Of a DNA stretch of 64,000 bases, positions 51,944 to 61,479 are shown piece by piece. The stretch is from Micromonospora echinospora. GTDB taxonomy: Bacteria > Actinomycetota > Actinomycetes > Mycobacteriales > Micromonosporaceae. The translations under genes were made by a program, and so were the position numbers. The notes beneath the pieces were generated by a model. The model searched no databases. It had not been told where the DNA came from and was given only the letters and a program-made list of their open reading frames with translations. Location: NCBI RefSeq assembly GCF_900091495.1, contig NZ_LT607413.1, positions 2,294,001 to 2,358,000 of the forward strand, given 5' to 3'. Each line of letters opens with the position of its first letter. Position 1 is the first letter of the stretch.

Positions 51944-53137
51944 GACAGGGTTGTCGAGAATGAGCTTCTTGGCCAATTGCAGGGCGGCGATGGTGTGGTC
52001 GATGGCGGTGACGTCTAGCTCGCCGCCGCCGTCCCCGCCGACGACCTGCAGGTAGGCGAAGGGCTGCGGTTGATGGCCATCGATGGTGTCGAGGCTGATG
52101 TCGATGCTGCCTGGGCTGTTGCCGATGGTGAAGGGAACGCTGGCCACGGAGCCGCTGTGCATGAGGGGATTGCCCGGCTGGCGGGACTCGACGATCTCGC
52201 TCTTGCTGTGGCCGCGACACCATGGACGTCGGTGCGGGCAGGGGAAGGCCGGCTGGCCGCCAACGGTTACGCCGTCGAGGGGCTTCCAGAGCCGCGACGG
52301 ATCGGCGGGCAGACTGGCGGTGCGGAGGAGCTGCCGCAGATGCGCCGCGAGGGTACGTGCTTCGGACGGGGTGAGTTGCAGCTCCGTCTGCTCGGACTTG
52401 ATGACGTGGATCACCGCAGTGGTGGAGCGGTAGTGCCGAGCGACGGTGACCTCGAGTTGCTCCGGGCGGCCCTCGGTTGCCTGTTCGAGTACTAGGTCGA
52501 TGACAGCCTTGCCGTCGGGAAGCAGGTCGGCGTGGTGCACCCGGTCCGCGTAGGCGTCATCGGCCTGGTGACGGCTGGTGCACCAGGGTGGGCAAGCGGT
52601 CTTCTGCCAGAACGGCCCGTCCACGACACCTTCGGTGGGCATCGGCACCTCTGCGCGTTCAGTCGCAGTGAGGAGCAGGTCAGCGAGTCGTTCTGCTTCC
52701 GCCACTGAGCATGTCACCCAGGGTTCGCTGACGGTGACGTCTCTCTGAAGGGTGATCGCGGGCCGGATCTCGTTGAGGCGCTGCACGAGGCGCACCGTTA
52801 GAAACGCTGGCTCCCAGCGGCGCGAACGTTCAAACTGCTCTCCGCAGTCGACCGCATCGGCCATCGACAGGCGCATCATGACTGGATCGGCCTGGTGCCG
52901 ACGGTCGACGAGCCGGTCGTCGTCGAAATGGCCGTGCACGCACCAGACCGGATCGCCAACGCCCCCTGCAACCGAGGCGGCTTCGGGGCTCAGTCCGTTC
53001 ACGTCCAGCGCAAGCAGCGCGGCCCGTCTGGGCTCGCCGCCCGCCTCCGTGCCGGCTGGGCATCGGGGCCGAGGCGGGCTCGGCTGTTCGCTGACGGCTG
53101 GGGTGGCGGACTGGGGGACGTGCGGATGTACGGCCAT
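51911..53137 (-). CDS. DUF6907-type protein with three CPxWC-H repeats, C terminus replaced by IS sequence
   Basis: 408 codons as now read. Three related units each carry a Cys/Trp/Cys-His motif: DPVWCVHGHFDDD (near residue 63), CPPWCTSRHQADDAYADRVHHAD (near 180) and CPHRRPWCRGHSK (near 300). Each is followed by a beta-rich stretch ending in an AExRxLAxxL helix (AEAERLADLLLTA, SEARTLAAHLRQLL). They may bind zinc; the function is unknown. The start is the ATG at 53137 with AAGGAG ahead. The IS256-family insertion after DNPV replaces the natural tail, which can be read beyond the IS as RQASDLPT-stop. Loss of 8 residues is probably tolerable. Confidence 0.75.
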   Translation of the reverse strand: MAVHPHVPQSATPAVSEQPSPPRPRCPAGTEAGGEPRRAALLALDVNGLSPEAASVAGGVGDPVWCVHGHFDDDRLVDRRHQADPVMMRLSMADAVDCGEQFERSRRWEPAFLTVRLVQRLNEIRPAITLQRDVTVSEPWVTCSVAEAERLADLLLTATERAEVPMPTEGVVDGPFWQKTACPPWCTSRHQADDAYADRVHHADLLPDGKAVIDLVLEQATEGRPEQLEVTVARHYRSTTAVIHVIKSEQTELQLTPSEARTLAAHLRQLLRTASLPADPSRLWKPLDGVTVGGQPAFPCPHRRPWCRGHSKSEIVESRQPGNPLMHSGSVASVPFTIGNSPGSIDISLDTIDGHQPQPFAYLQVVGGDGGGELDVTAIDHTIAALQLAKKLILDNPVGSVKLTADLG

Positions 53138-53289
53138 TGAATGCGCTCCTTGCACAGCACGGCTGTTCGCATCGAGGTCAGCGAGCGCCAGTGTCACGGC
53201 GACCACGGCCTTGAGAGCGGACACGGTGTGTGTTCATCAAGCGTGCCGATGCCGGACCTGGCGAGTCAACCAAATCCGGGGCAGTCCCC

Positions 53290-53700
53290 TGCGCCGCCAC
53301 CGCTGAGGCGTTGATCGGCCCGAACGCCAGCAGCCGCCCCAGCGTTCTCGCCCCGTTCCGCCCTTACCTGCGGCAACGCCTTACCGACGGTGTCCAAGAA
53401 ATGGCTGACCTGCATGCCGAGATCCTGGCCCGTGGCTATCAGAGCAGCCTGGGCGTGCTGCGGGACCGGCTCACCACGAACCGCACCCGACCACCCCCGT
53501 GGCCGTCCGGGTGCCGTCGGCCCGGCGGATTACCGCCTGGATCATGTGATCCGGACACAAACTCACCGACGACGACCGCACCAACCTCGCCGACGCCCGC
53601 AGCCGCTGCCCGCACCTCGACACCTGTTGCCGACCTCGCCCGAGGGTTCGCCGCGCTGGTTCGCCACCAGGGCACCGGACAGCACCTCGACGCCTGACGC
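53290..53700 (+). pseudogene. Degraded ISL3-family transposase fragment
   Basis: One frame reads VLAPFRPYLRQRLTDGVQE and AEILARGYQSSLGVLRDRL, the linker region of ISL3 transposases. Then ITAWIM-stop-SGHKLTDDD..., ADARSRCPHLDT and DLARGFAALVRHQGTGQHLD continue in other frames. No N- or C-terminal catalytic parts remain. It is an old mobile-element relic next to the defence locus. Confidence 0.75.
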
Positions 53701-53918
53701 CTGTATCGAACGTGCCCGGCACGCCGGGTACCCCGAAGTCCCATGCCCTACGGCTGGCTTTGTCCGCGAGGAATTCCGTATTTGCGAGGAACCCGTATTC
53801 ACTGGTGAATCCGCACGACTTGACCTTCGCGTAGAGATACGGCTTCATGCTGTGGCCACTAGCCGAATGACGACATAAATGGCCGGTGGCGCAACTTCAT
53901 CGCGCAGGAGGCGAAGGA

Positions 53919-54398
53919 ATGCATGTGCGTCGAGAGAATGCCGATGTAGCTGACTCGTGGGCCGTATCCGTGGTTTTTCCAGGCGAGACGATGGCATTGT
54001 TCGCGGTCATGATATCCCCGGCCATGATTGACCGGACGACTGGAGCGGTGCGCGACGTACGGGCTTTCCTGATTCTGCCTTCGGAAGCATTGGCCGCAAT
54101 CCTCCAGGTGTCATCAATCAAGTCTGTGGACGACCAGGTGGCAGCGGTGATCATGCATCGTGTGAGCCGGCGCGCGGTGGTCGTTGGCCCTTTCGCCAAC
54201 GCGGCAGCGGTAGTGGCCTGGTGGTCGGCGGAGCGGAACCGGCTTGCAACTCAGCCTGCAGTAGCCATGGTGCCGCTGCTCCTCCTCGATTCCGAGGAGG
54301 AGCAGGGACAACGCGTCGGGCTTGAGTCAACCCGCCCCGCTAGAGGTGGCACACAGCGCAGCCGGCCTCATCGTTCTCGTCGTCGAGGGCGTCGCTGA
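53919..54398 (+). CDS. Hypothetical protein, no family recognised
   Basis: 159 codons. The ATG is preceded by GGAGGCGAAGGA. The first 125 residues look like a small alpha/beta protein (SWAVSVVFPGETMALFAVMIS, DVRAFLILPSEALAAILQVS, AVVVGPFANAAAVVAWWSAER), with base use poorer in GC than its neighbours. The tail after about residue 125 is basic shadow-like sequence, runs through a perfect hairpin and overlaps the sspD-like gene by 59 bp on the other strand. The true gene may have ended near the hairpin before a stop was lost. Confidence 0.5.
   Translation: MHVRRENADVADSWAVSVVFPGETMALFAVMISPAMIDRTTGAVRDVRAFLILPSEALAAILQVSSIKSVDDQVAAVIMHRVSRRAVVVGPFANAAAVVAWWSAERNRLATQPAVAMVPLLLLDSEEEQGQRVGLESTRPARGGTQRSRPHRSRRRGRR
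54276..54305. terminator. Perfect 13-bp hairpin near the convergent gene ends
   Basis: CTGCTCCTCCTCG pairs with CGAGGAGGAGCAG around a 4-base loop. It lies just beyond the end of the sspABCD operon and inside the convergent hypothetical frame. It is a probable operon terminator. Confidence 0.6.
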
Positions 54399-55179
54399 GG
54401 ACGTCGATGAGTGGCAGGTTGCGCCGAGGGCGGGCGGCAGCGCGGGCGAGTGCCGCCTCGTGGCGCTGTTCGATCTCTTCTTTCCGGTCGAGCAGTTCGC
54501 GCAGGGATTCACCTTGTGACCAGGTGTACTGACGGCCTTGCATGGCTGTGCCGGCGAACTTGACCTTATCTTCGTACTCGATGGCGCGTTCGAACAGATC
54601 AGGGTGGCGTTCGGCTAGCCCGATCCATTCGTGCTTACGCTGGAAAAAGCAGAAGTAGCAGCCGGAGCGGGTGCGCCACTCGTAGTAAGCCGGCAGGCCG
54701 ATGCCGGATTCCTCGAGGATTGTGTTCACGCCGTCACGGTCGACGCCGTCTTCGCGGAACGGGAAGACGGCCTTGATGTTCGGCTTGGTGCTGACGTAGC
54801 CCAGCCGGTTCTCATCGGCGCGGATCGCTACATAAGACACGGCTTCGTCGGTGCCCAGCCAGTCCTCAAGTGGTTTGATCTTGAGGTTCTTGGTGCACCA
54901 GCGCATGCTGGCGCTCGGCAGAGTTCCCTGGTAGATCGACATCCAGTGGTCGAAATCCCTGGTGGCGTTGAGCCGGACGATAGGCTTGCCGAGGGCCGAT
55001 TCGAGCCGGTTGAGGTAGTCGTACGTTTCGGGCAGCTCGGCTCCGGTGTCGCAGAAGAAGTACTCCATGTCGGGCACCTTGCCGCGCATGTAAACGGCCA
55101 GCGCTGACGAGTCTTTGCCACCCGAGATGCCGAGAACGTGACGGACCTTCTTCTTGGTTCGTTGCTGCACGATCGTCAT
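54340..55179 (-). CDS. sspD: SspD-like PAPS-reductase/ATP-pyrophosphatase family protein of a DNA phosphorothioation system
   Basis: 279 residues. The PP-loop SGGKDSSA is at residues 19-26, followed by EYFFCDTGAELPETYDYL. Cysteines that can carry an Fe-S cluster or sulfur are at 95 (RWCTK) and 174/177 (SGCYFCFF), with a further CAVC at the tail. In phosphorothioation this family activates the DNA backbone with ATP and passes sulfur to it. It overlaps the sspC stop by 4 bp and is the last gene of the cysteine desulfurase-DUF4007-ATPase-PAPS reductase operon, the exact sspABCD order. It lacks the partners dndB, dndD and dndE that a dnd locus would have. Confidence 0.88.
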   Translation of the reverse strand: MTIVQQRTKKKVRHVLGISGGKDSSALAVYMRGKVPDMEYFFCDTGAELPETYDYLNRLESALGKPIVRLNATRDFDHWMSIYQGTLPSASMRWCTKNLKIKPLEDWLGTDEAVSYVAIRADENRLGYVSTKPNIKAVFPFREDGVDRDGVNTILEESGIGLPAYYEWRTRSGCYFCFFQRKHEWIGLAERHPDLFERAIEYEDKVKFAGTAMQGRQYTWSQGESLRELLDRKEEIEQRHEAALARAAARPRRNLPLIDVLSDALDDENDEAGCAVCHL

Positions 55180-58100
55180 GAGACGGCCTTCTTCTCGGTG
55201 AGGTCCTGCGTGTCGTCGTCGGCGCCGGTGCCAGCCGGAGCGTCGCTGATCAGCGCCTCCGCCAGCATGGCGAGTAGGATTCGCTCCCCCTGGGCCCCAA
55301 GATTATCCCGCGCTTCGGCCAGCACGGTGCGTGCTAGTTCGTGGGCTTTGTCTCGTAGGGCGTCAGGAATGTGAACCCGGGCGTGGTCCTCGCGCCCGTC
55401 CGCGCCGGTCAGCGTGAGCAAACGGACCGAGTAGGGCTGAGTGCCCTCCTGGAGCTGCTCGCTTTGGTAGAGGTGTCCGACCCGGTCGAGGTTCTTGGAC
55501 ATGGCTGCGGCTTGCTGAGGAAAGGCCGCAGCGTCCGTGTCGCGCCAGTCCCCCATGCCGCGGCCAGCGATCCGTACGACAGCCATGTCCAACCATTGGT
55601 CGTCGCTGATCGTGGCCTCATGGGTGATGGTGATCAGGCCTCGCAGCCGTGCTTCGATCAACGAGACGTCGAGAAGGGCTTCGGTGTGTTGGGCGAGGCC
55701 CGCGCGAAGCTCGGAGAGCCCGTCGGGAAGCCGGAAGGCGGTCGCGATGGCGGTGATGACGGTCCGCTGCAGCCGTTGGTCGATGTCGGCGATCTCGGCC
55801 AAAGCGGTGGCCAGAGACGCGGCATACTGCTGCGCGGCCTGCTTGTCGGCCTTGCCCCGGACCGGCACGGCTGGCAGCCCTAATGCTGCGGGCAGTGCGT
55901 CGAAGATGAGTACGTCGGGCTCGCGCGCCTCGCGCAAGGCGGTGCGAACGGCGTCGGCCTCGCGGCTGAGATTCTTGGTGCGTTGCGCATAAGGGCTGAG
56001 GACACGCACCTTGTCGAGCAGCTCGCGGGCAACAGCGAGCAGCGCGGCGTTACGTACGCCGGGTCGAGAGCTGCTGGGTGCGCCGACGTCGAGCAGGTTG
56101 GCGATCTCGTTGATCGCTTGTTTGCGTGGGCCCGTCCCGGCATTGATGGTCTTTACCGCGAAGGTGTTCGGGGCTTTGACCATGCGTTCGATCAGTGCTG
56201 GGGTAAGCCGGGGTTGGTACGTGCCTTCCTCGAAGACGGCGAGGTCTTGTTCTCCGACAAGCAACGTCGCTAGAACCACCAAGGGCGCCATTCCCGCTTT
56301 GATGCCGTATGGCGGTGCCATGAAGAAGTGCAGCACGCGGTCGAGGCTTACCGGAGTCTCCGAGCCCGCCAGCAGCTCACTGAGGGCTCTCCAGGCCGGC
56401 GCTAGGCTGGATTCGGGCTTTGGGGCACTGAACGCATACGGAACCAGCGTGTCGAGGCTGACGATGGAGGTCGTTTTGACGGGCTGATGTAGGCCGAGAT
56501 ATTGCAGGACACCGCCGTACATGGCGCGTTCGGGGCCGTAGCCATCGATGCCGAGATTGGCTTGGGTGGGGCGTGTGAGCATGGCTTCCATCAGCTCGCG
56601 ACGGGCCTTTGCACCTTGGCTCGTCAGTTGATGACGCCCGAGCATCTCGTTGCGAATTTCCGGCGTGTAGGGATAGATCGCGTCGCATGCAGCGGATACC
56701 ACGCCGGCGAGGCTGCGGGCCGCTAACGGTTCGGCGCCTCGGGGACGCTGAACGGTGCCATTGTCGTTAGGTGCCATCAGGTGCCAGTTGGGGGCGAGCA
56801 GGTTCGGCGTGAATGCGGCGGCGACCCGAGTGGCGAGTTCTGCGTTCGCCTGCGCGATTCGTTCGGTCAGTTCACGACGGGCAACGGCGTCGTAGTCGTC
56901 GTTGTAGGAAAGCTCTTCCAGCGCGTGCAGGTAGCGGGCGGCGGCGAGCACCGTCTTAGCGTCCCCACTGATACCGACCGCTACGGGCAGGGGCGAGTTG
57001 ACGGTCGGGATGGTGCTCTCGTCGCCGAAATGGAACAGCAGCATTCCGTCGGCTGGCTCGCCGATCTGGCATCCGGTGACCGTCCCGGTTTCCGCGTCGG
57101 AAGCGCTGGTGATGAAGTGGCGAAGCATGCCGGTGCTCTGGCTGTGCCGGCCCGCTACTACGGCCACTGGTAGGTAGCGGTTGACCACGTTGACCGCAGT
57201 GTGATCGTCGCATCGCTCGATGAGGGTCTGGATTTCTGCACCGAGGTCAACGTCGCTGCCCTGCCAGACCCGGTACTCGTCGCTGAATTCCCGGTGGACC
57301 AGGAAGTTACGGTCGATCAGGCCGTCGATGCGTTCCCACAGCGCCTGGCGCGCCTGCGGGTCAGCCGTGTCGGTGGGATCGGTGAGAGCGAACAGGACTG
57401 TATCGAGGCTGGCGCGGAGGGCACCGGACGCGTCGACGAGGTTCAGTAGGCCGATGGTCTTGAGGACTTCCTGGTCATCTTCAGGTAGGCCGTTGGCCTC
57501 GCTGATCCGAGTGTCGATCTCGATCCACCGGCTCGCGTTGGCCGAGGCCAGCAGGGTGGTGCGGCCGGCGCCGAGGAAGAAGTCGAAGACGTCGGCGAGG
57601 CGCACGGTGCTGGCACGGCTGGGTGCCTTGCGGGAGTGCTGTGCCAGGAACCGGGCGACGGTGTGGGGCTCGTCGCTGGCGATGAACCCGGTCAGGCTGC
57701 GGTCGTGCTGCCCGATCTGGCCGGCGAGGAGTGGGGCGACGGCAACGGTGAGCGGGTGCAGGGGATAGACGCTGGCGAACAGATCGGCGTCGGCGGCCAT
57801 GACGCCGTCGAGTCCCTGTGCCGTCCATACCTGCTCGGCGGACTCGGCGTGGTTACGGATCAGCGTTGCTGCCTCTGGGCTGACTTCGCTGTGGTCAAGA
57901 GTCCGTTGGATGAGGTGCACCGCGTCGCCGAGATGCGTGGTCATGGTGATGTCCTCGAACCGGCCTTGGATCTTGGCCCATTCGCGACTCTGCAGGTTGG
58001 TGGCGCGGGAGGCGTAGTCGCCGAAGGAGAGATGCTGCAGCGTCAGGAGGTGCAGCGGCAGACCACGTGTTCCGGCACCGGCTTCGGCGAGTTCCTGAAG

Positions 58101-58766
58101 CAAAAACACGTCCGCCTGCCCATCGGCGAACTCGCCGCGGGCGGCGAGGTGCTCCAGGCTCTTGCCGAATTCGTCGATCACCAACAGCAGCGGACTGTCA
58201 CTGCACAGAGCGCGAACAGCAGCGATGATGTGCTCGCTGCCGGCGTCCGGTGCATCCAAGTCCGTGAGAGCGGCGGTGACAGACTTCGGCGTGCGTCGTG
58301 TCGGCCACGCCTGCGCGGCACCGTTACGCAGCGCTCGGGCCAGGGTGTCGAACAAGGACTCCCGCCGAGCTGTGGCGATCGCACCGATCATGCCGTTCGG
58401 CGCGCACCGTTCCCGGGCGGCGGCGAATCGTTCGGCCAGGGTCGTGCTGGCCGCGGCGAGACGCCGGTCGGCTTCGGCGCGGCGGGCGGCGTCCCGGCCA
58501 AGTAGCGCGGCGATCAGCAACGCCTGCGTCGACTTCCCTGTGCCGTACGGGCCGGTCAAGGCCCAGGCCCGGGTGCGTGTCCGGTCCTCGAGGGCGGCCG
58601 TGACGCGGTCGAGCATGTCCTGGGCGCGCACACCGATGTAGATCGGGCCGAGCTGCGCATCGATGACATCGCGTTCGAGGTTCGTCGATCGCAGTTGGCT
58701 ACTGACGATGCGGATGCCCTCCGGCGTCTCCACGTCACGTACCGTGCTTGTCGTTGACTTGCTCAT
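55176..58766 (-). CDS. sspC: SspC-like large P-loop ATPase of the phosphorothioation system
   Basis: 1196 residues. Walker A is LTGPYGTGKSTQALL (residues 71-85) and Walker B is PLLLVIDEFGKSLEHL (near residue 190). A long helical remainder follows with mixed segments and no other domain that I can name. Large ATPases of this kind stand between the DUF4007 nickase and the PAPS-reductase-like protein in ssp loci and drive DNA handling during sulfur insertion. It has 4-bp overlaps with both neighbours, so it is tightly coupled. The start ATG at 58766 is well placed. Confidence 0.88.
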   Translation of the reverse strand: MSKSTTSTVRDVETPEGIRIVSSQLRSTNLERDVIDAQLGPIYIGVRAQDMLDRVTAALEDRTRTRAWALTGPYGTGKSTQALLIAALLGRDAARRAEADRRLAAASTTLAERFAAARERCAPNGMIGAIATARRESLFDTLARALRNGAAQAWPTRRTPKSVTAALTDLDAPDAGSEHIIAAVRALCSDSPLLLVIDEFGKSLEHLAARGEFADGQADVFLLQELAEAGAGTRGLPLHLLTLQHLSFGDYASRATNLQSREWAKIQGRFEDITMTTHLGDAVHLIQRTLDHSEVSPEAATLIRNHAESAEQVWTAQGLDGVMAADADLFASVYPLHPLTVAVAPLLAGQIGQHDRSLTGFIASDEPHTVARFLAQHSRKAPSRASTVRLADVFDFFLGAGRTTLLASANASRWIEIDTRISEANGLPEDDQEVLKTIGLLNLVDASGALRASLDTVLFALTDPTDTADPQARQALWERIDGLIDRNFLVHREFSDEYRVWQGSDVDLGAEIQTLIERCDDHTAVNVVNRYLPVAVVAGRHSQSTGMLRHFITSASDAETGTVTGCQIGEPADGMLLFHFGDESTIPTVNSPLPVAVGISGDAKTVLAAARYLHALEELSYNDDYDAVARRELTERIAQANAELATRVAAAFTPNLLAPNWHLMAPNDNGTVQRPRGAEPLAARSLAGVVSAACDAIYPYTPEIRNEMLGRHQLTSQGAKARRELMEAMLTRPTQANLGIDGYGPERAMYGGVLQYLGLHQPVKTTSIVSLDTLVPYAFSAPKPESSLAPAWRALSELLAGSETPVSLDRVLHFFMAPPYGIKAGMAPLVVLATLLVGEQDLAVFEEGTYQPRLTPALIERMVKAPNTFAVKTINAGTGPRKQAINEIANLLDVGAPSSSRPGVRNAALLAVARELLDKVRVLSPYAQRTKNLSREADAVRTALREAREPDVLIFDALPAALGLPAVPVRGKADKQAAQQYAASLATALAEIADIDQRLQRTVITAIATAFRLPDGLSELRAGLAQHTEALLDVSLIEARLRGLITITHEATISDDQWLDMAVVRIAGRGMGDWRDTDAAAFPQQAAAMSKNLDRVGHLYQSEQLQEGTQPYSVRLLTLTGADGREDHARVHIPDALRDKAHELARTVLAEARDNLGAQGERILLAMLAEALISDAPAGTGADDDTQDLTEKKAVS

Positions 58767-59863
58767 GCGGTGGCTCCCGTCAGGGTGAGCTGGCCGTCCA
58801 TGCGGCCCTCGCGGCGTGACGTCATGACACGGCCAGCGTCCGGGTACTCGCGATACCAGGTCTCGCGGTCAGGGAAGCCCGGGCGCTGACGAACGTTGCC
58901 GTAGTGACCGTCGAGCACATCCCAGGCGAGGTCGCGTGGCGGGCGCTTGAAGACGAGACTGCGTTGGCCCACACCCTGGGAGAGTTCCAGCTCGTCTCTG
59001 ATGAGCACCTCCTCAAGCGCGGCAACGATTTCCGGCTCACGCAGGCGCAGCGCTCGTCCCGGGCCACCGGGTTCGTTGGCGAGCCGTGCCAGGGCGATCG
59101 AGCCGCCCTGACGAAGCGCAGGGTTGCGATCGGCGTAGTCCAGGCAGGTATAGGCGATCACTCTGGCTGGCAGCGAAGTCCGAGCGGTATTGGTGAACTG
59201 CCAGACGCGCTCTTCCCGGTCGCCGCTCTTCTGAGTTCCGGCGAACTCCAGCAGACCGAGCTCGCGGAACGGGCAATCCAGCAGGTCCTCGAAGCTGCCC
59301 GGCGATCCCGTGTGTGTCTTACGTCGTGCGTACATCTTGGTTAGGCAGTCGGCGTCCTTGGCGATCGAGGTTCGGACCGGAAGCTCCCACTCCGAGGTGC
59401 GGACCTGCCGGATCACCGTCTCAGTCAGGTTGTCCTCGGTGAACCGGGAGGACGACATGGAGTTGAAGGCCACCCACCAAGTCGGGGTGTAGGACGGACC
59501 ACTCAGCATCCACCAGTGCAGTAGCCAAAGGCTAGCGGTGTCTTCCAGGTAGGGGTCGGCGCCGTTCTCATCCAGCAGCCACCGTGCCTCCCACGTTGGG
59601 GAGGCGGCGAATGCACGCGAGTTTGCACCGCGTGGATGCTCGGCCGTGATTTTGAAGGCGTATGACCAGAACCGGATGGCATTGACCATGTTCTTGCCGA
59701 CGCCTAGGCGGACCGGCGCCTCCTGCTGCAGGAAGACCTCGCTGCCCATGTTCGGGTCCCGTAGGGCGGTGTATGCCTTGTGTAACCAGCCGAATCGCGG
59801 CGCGAAGGTCTCGTGGCGGGCGAAGGACGGGACCGCAGCGTCCTTGAGTTTGATCTCGAGCAT
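58763..59863 (-). CDS. sspB: SspB-like DUF4007 protein of the phosphorothioation system
   Basis: 366 residues. The N-terminal signature FARHETFAPRFGWLHKAYTAL (near residues 14-34), the LGVGKNMVNAIRFWSYAFKI block (near 53-72) and WLLHWWMLS (near 112-120) are diagnostic of DUF4007. In characterised ssp systems this subunit nicks DNA so that sulfur can be inserted on one strand. The C-terminal part (about 250-340) is helical with ARLANEPGGPGRALRLREPEIVAALEEV. The 62-bp spacer from sspA holds no promoter that I can see. Confidence 0.9.
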   Translation of the reverse strand: MLEIKLKDAAVPSFARHETFAPRFGWLHKAYTALRDPNMGSEVFLQQEAPVRLGVGKNMVNAIRFWSYAFKITAEHPRGANSRAFAASPTWEARWLLDENGADPYLEDTASLWLLHWWMLSGPSYTPTWWVAFNSMSSSRFTEDNLTETVIRQVRTSEWELPVRTSIAKDADCLTKMYARRKTHTGSPGSFEDLLDCPFRELGLLEFAGTQKSGDREERVWQFTNTARTSLPARVIAYTCLDYADRNPALRQGGSIALARLANEPGGPGRALRLREPEIVAALEEVLIRDELELSQGVGQRSLVFKRPPRDLAWDVLDGHYGNVRQRPGFPDRETWYREYPDAGRVMTSRREGRMDGQLTLTGATA

Positions 59864-59925
59864 GGCGGGGCGAAGCTCCTCAGCGAGGTGATGTACTGGA
59901 ATGCGCTAGCGATCGAGGCGGCGGC

Positions 59926-61113
59926 TCACGACACCCACATCGCTTCCTTAACGCGGCGCACGACGGATACGACCTGTTCGGCCGCGAAGTCGATCTCCGC
60001 TTTCGTGGTGGCATGACCGAGAGAGAACCGGACGGTGCTCTCCGCCTCCTCCGCCGTTCTCCCCATGGCGAGGAGGACGTGACTCGGGGCTAGTGCGCCG
60101 GAGGAGCACGCACTGCCATCCGAGGCTGCCACCTCCGGGAGCCCAGAAAGAACGGCGTCTGCAGGAGCGCCAGGGAAAGTCATGCTGCTTACGCCCGGCA
60201 GGCGGGGCACGGAACGTCCGTTGATCTGCGTGTCCGGGAGCGCCGCCAACACCAACGCCTCGAGGCGATCGCGTAGTTGAGCTGTCCGCTCGCGTTCGAT
60301 GTCGAGCTGCGCCTGTGCAGCAGCTGCGGCGGCACCCATGCCGGCAATCCCGGCGACGTTCAGTGTCCCCGCACGCCATCCCCGTTCCTGACCACCGCCT
60401 CGGACGAGCGGGCGGTGCGCGACCGGAAGTCCCCGCCGCAGGAACAACGCTCCGACACCCTGCGGACCGCCGAACTTATGTGCGGACAAAGACAGCATGT
60501 CGATCGTGACGGTCGAAAGGTCAAGGGGGAGCCGGCCGACGAGCTGTGTCGCGTCTGTGTGGAAGATGCCGCCGGCGGCACGGGTCAGTTCGGCCATCTC
60601 CTGGATGTCGTTGAGCACGCCGGTCTCGTTGTTCGCAGCCATGATCGAGACGACGGTAGGTAGCGGGCTGTTCAACGCGGCGTGCAGTTCATCGAGGCGC
60701 AGCTGCCCGTCGCGGTCTACGCCGATGATCGTCAGGTCACATCCCTGGTCGGTAGCGATCTGGCGTGCGGCTTCTAACACTGCGGGATGCTCGGTGGCGC
60801 TGACCACGAGTTGGCCGCCGTCCGGCGCCGCTACGCGCAGCGCAAGGTTGTTCGCCTCGGTGGCACCTGAGGTGATCACAAGCTCGTTCGGTGAGCACCT
60901 GAGTAGCTCGGCGAGTTGAGACCGGCCGAGTTGGACGAGCGCCGAGGCCCGTTGTCCTGCCGCATGCGGGCTCGAAGCATTCCCGGGTACCCGCAGTGTG
61001 TCGAGGACGGCAGACGCCGCCTCCGGCCGTACCGGGGCGGTCGCGTTGTAGTCCAGATAAGCGGAGTTGGTTGGTGGTGCTGTCCTATCTCCTCTGAGTT
61101 GATCTCCGGTCAC
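59926..61113 (-). CDS. sspA: SspA-like cysteine desulfurase of the phosphorothioation system
   Basis: A 395-residue PLP enzyme of the NifS/IscS family. The start is SAYLDYNATAPVRPEA, then ITSGATEANNLAL (near 80), ATEHPAVLEAAR (near 106), the PLP lysine K213 in SLSAHKFGGPQGVG and the sulfur-carrying Cys336 in SDGSACSSGALAPSHVL. It supplies persulfide sulfur for DNA backbone modification. It is the first gene of the operon. The GTG at 61113 is the only in-frame start at the right distance and has no good ribosome site, so translation may be leaderless or weak. It is divergent from the helicase gene. Confidence 0.9.
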   Translation of the reverse strand: MTGDQLRGDRTAPPTNSAYLDYNATAPVRPEAASAVLDTLRVPGNASSPHAAGQRASALVQLGRSQLAELLRCSPNELVITSGATEANNLALRVAAPDGGQLVVSATEHPAVLEAARQIATDQGCDLTIIGVDRDGQLRLDELHAALNSPLPTVVSIMAANNETGVLNDIQEMAELTRAAGGIFHTDATQLVGRLPLDLSTVTIDMLSLSAHKFGGPQGVGALFLRRGLPVAHRPLVRGGGQERGWRAGTLNVAGIAGMGAAAAAAQAQLDIERERTAQLRDRLEALVLAALPDTQINGRSVPRLPGVSSMTFPGAPADAVLSGLPEVAASDGSACSSGALAPSHVLLAMGRTAEEAESTVRFSLGHATTKAEIDFAAEQVVSVVRRVKEAMWVS

Positions 61114-61479
61114 GACGCAACCTTACTCCGCTCACTCCTGGCGGTCGAGTGGCCCCTGCGGCGTCTCGCCCCCAGGAGTGCACCGATCCCGTGAGCAGCG
61201 ACCCTGTAGGTCGAGAGAAGGGAATCGTGCGTGCAGGAGTCGGAAGATAGCACCTTCAGCCCCGCGTTAATCCGTCGGCCAATGTGATCAGGAACGGTCG
61301 GACAGGGAGGAATATGCGTACCGGTGTCGTACAAACGGCCCTGTCGCAGTCGGCACCGATTGCGCTACCCTGGCGCAGTTCTGTCGTACCCGAGTGCTTT
61401 CATCGCCAAGAAGGCCTCAACGGCAGGGTGTTCAGAGGGGGTACGGGGTGGTCGGCGCGTGACATCGTGGTCACCAGGC
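61114..61479. promoter_or_regulatory. Divergent promoter region between sspA and the helicase gene
   Basis: About 350 bp without a gene. I did not find a repeated or palindromic operator. Both the modification operon and the putative restriction arm should start here. Confidence 0.5.

Noticed and set aside
54340..61113. dnd phosphorothioation or BREX system
   Set aside because: There is no DndB, DndD or DndE, and no PglZ, BrxA or BrxX. DUF4007 plus a large ATPase with the desulfurase and PAPS-reductase-like protein fit ssp.
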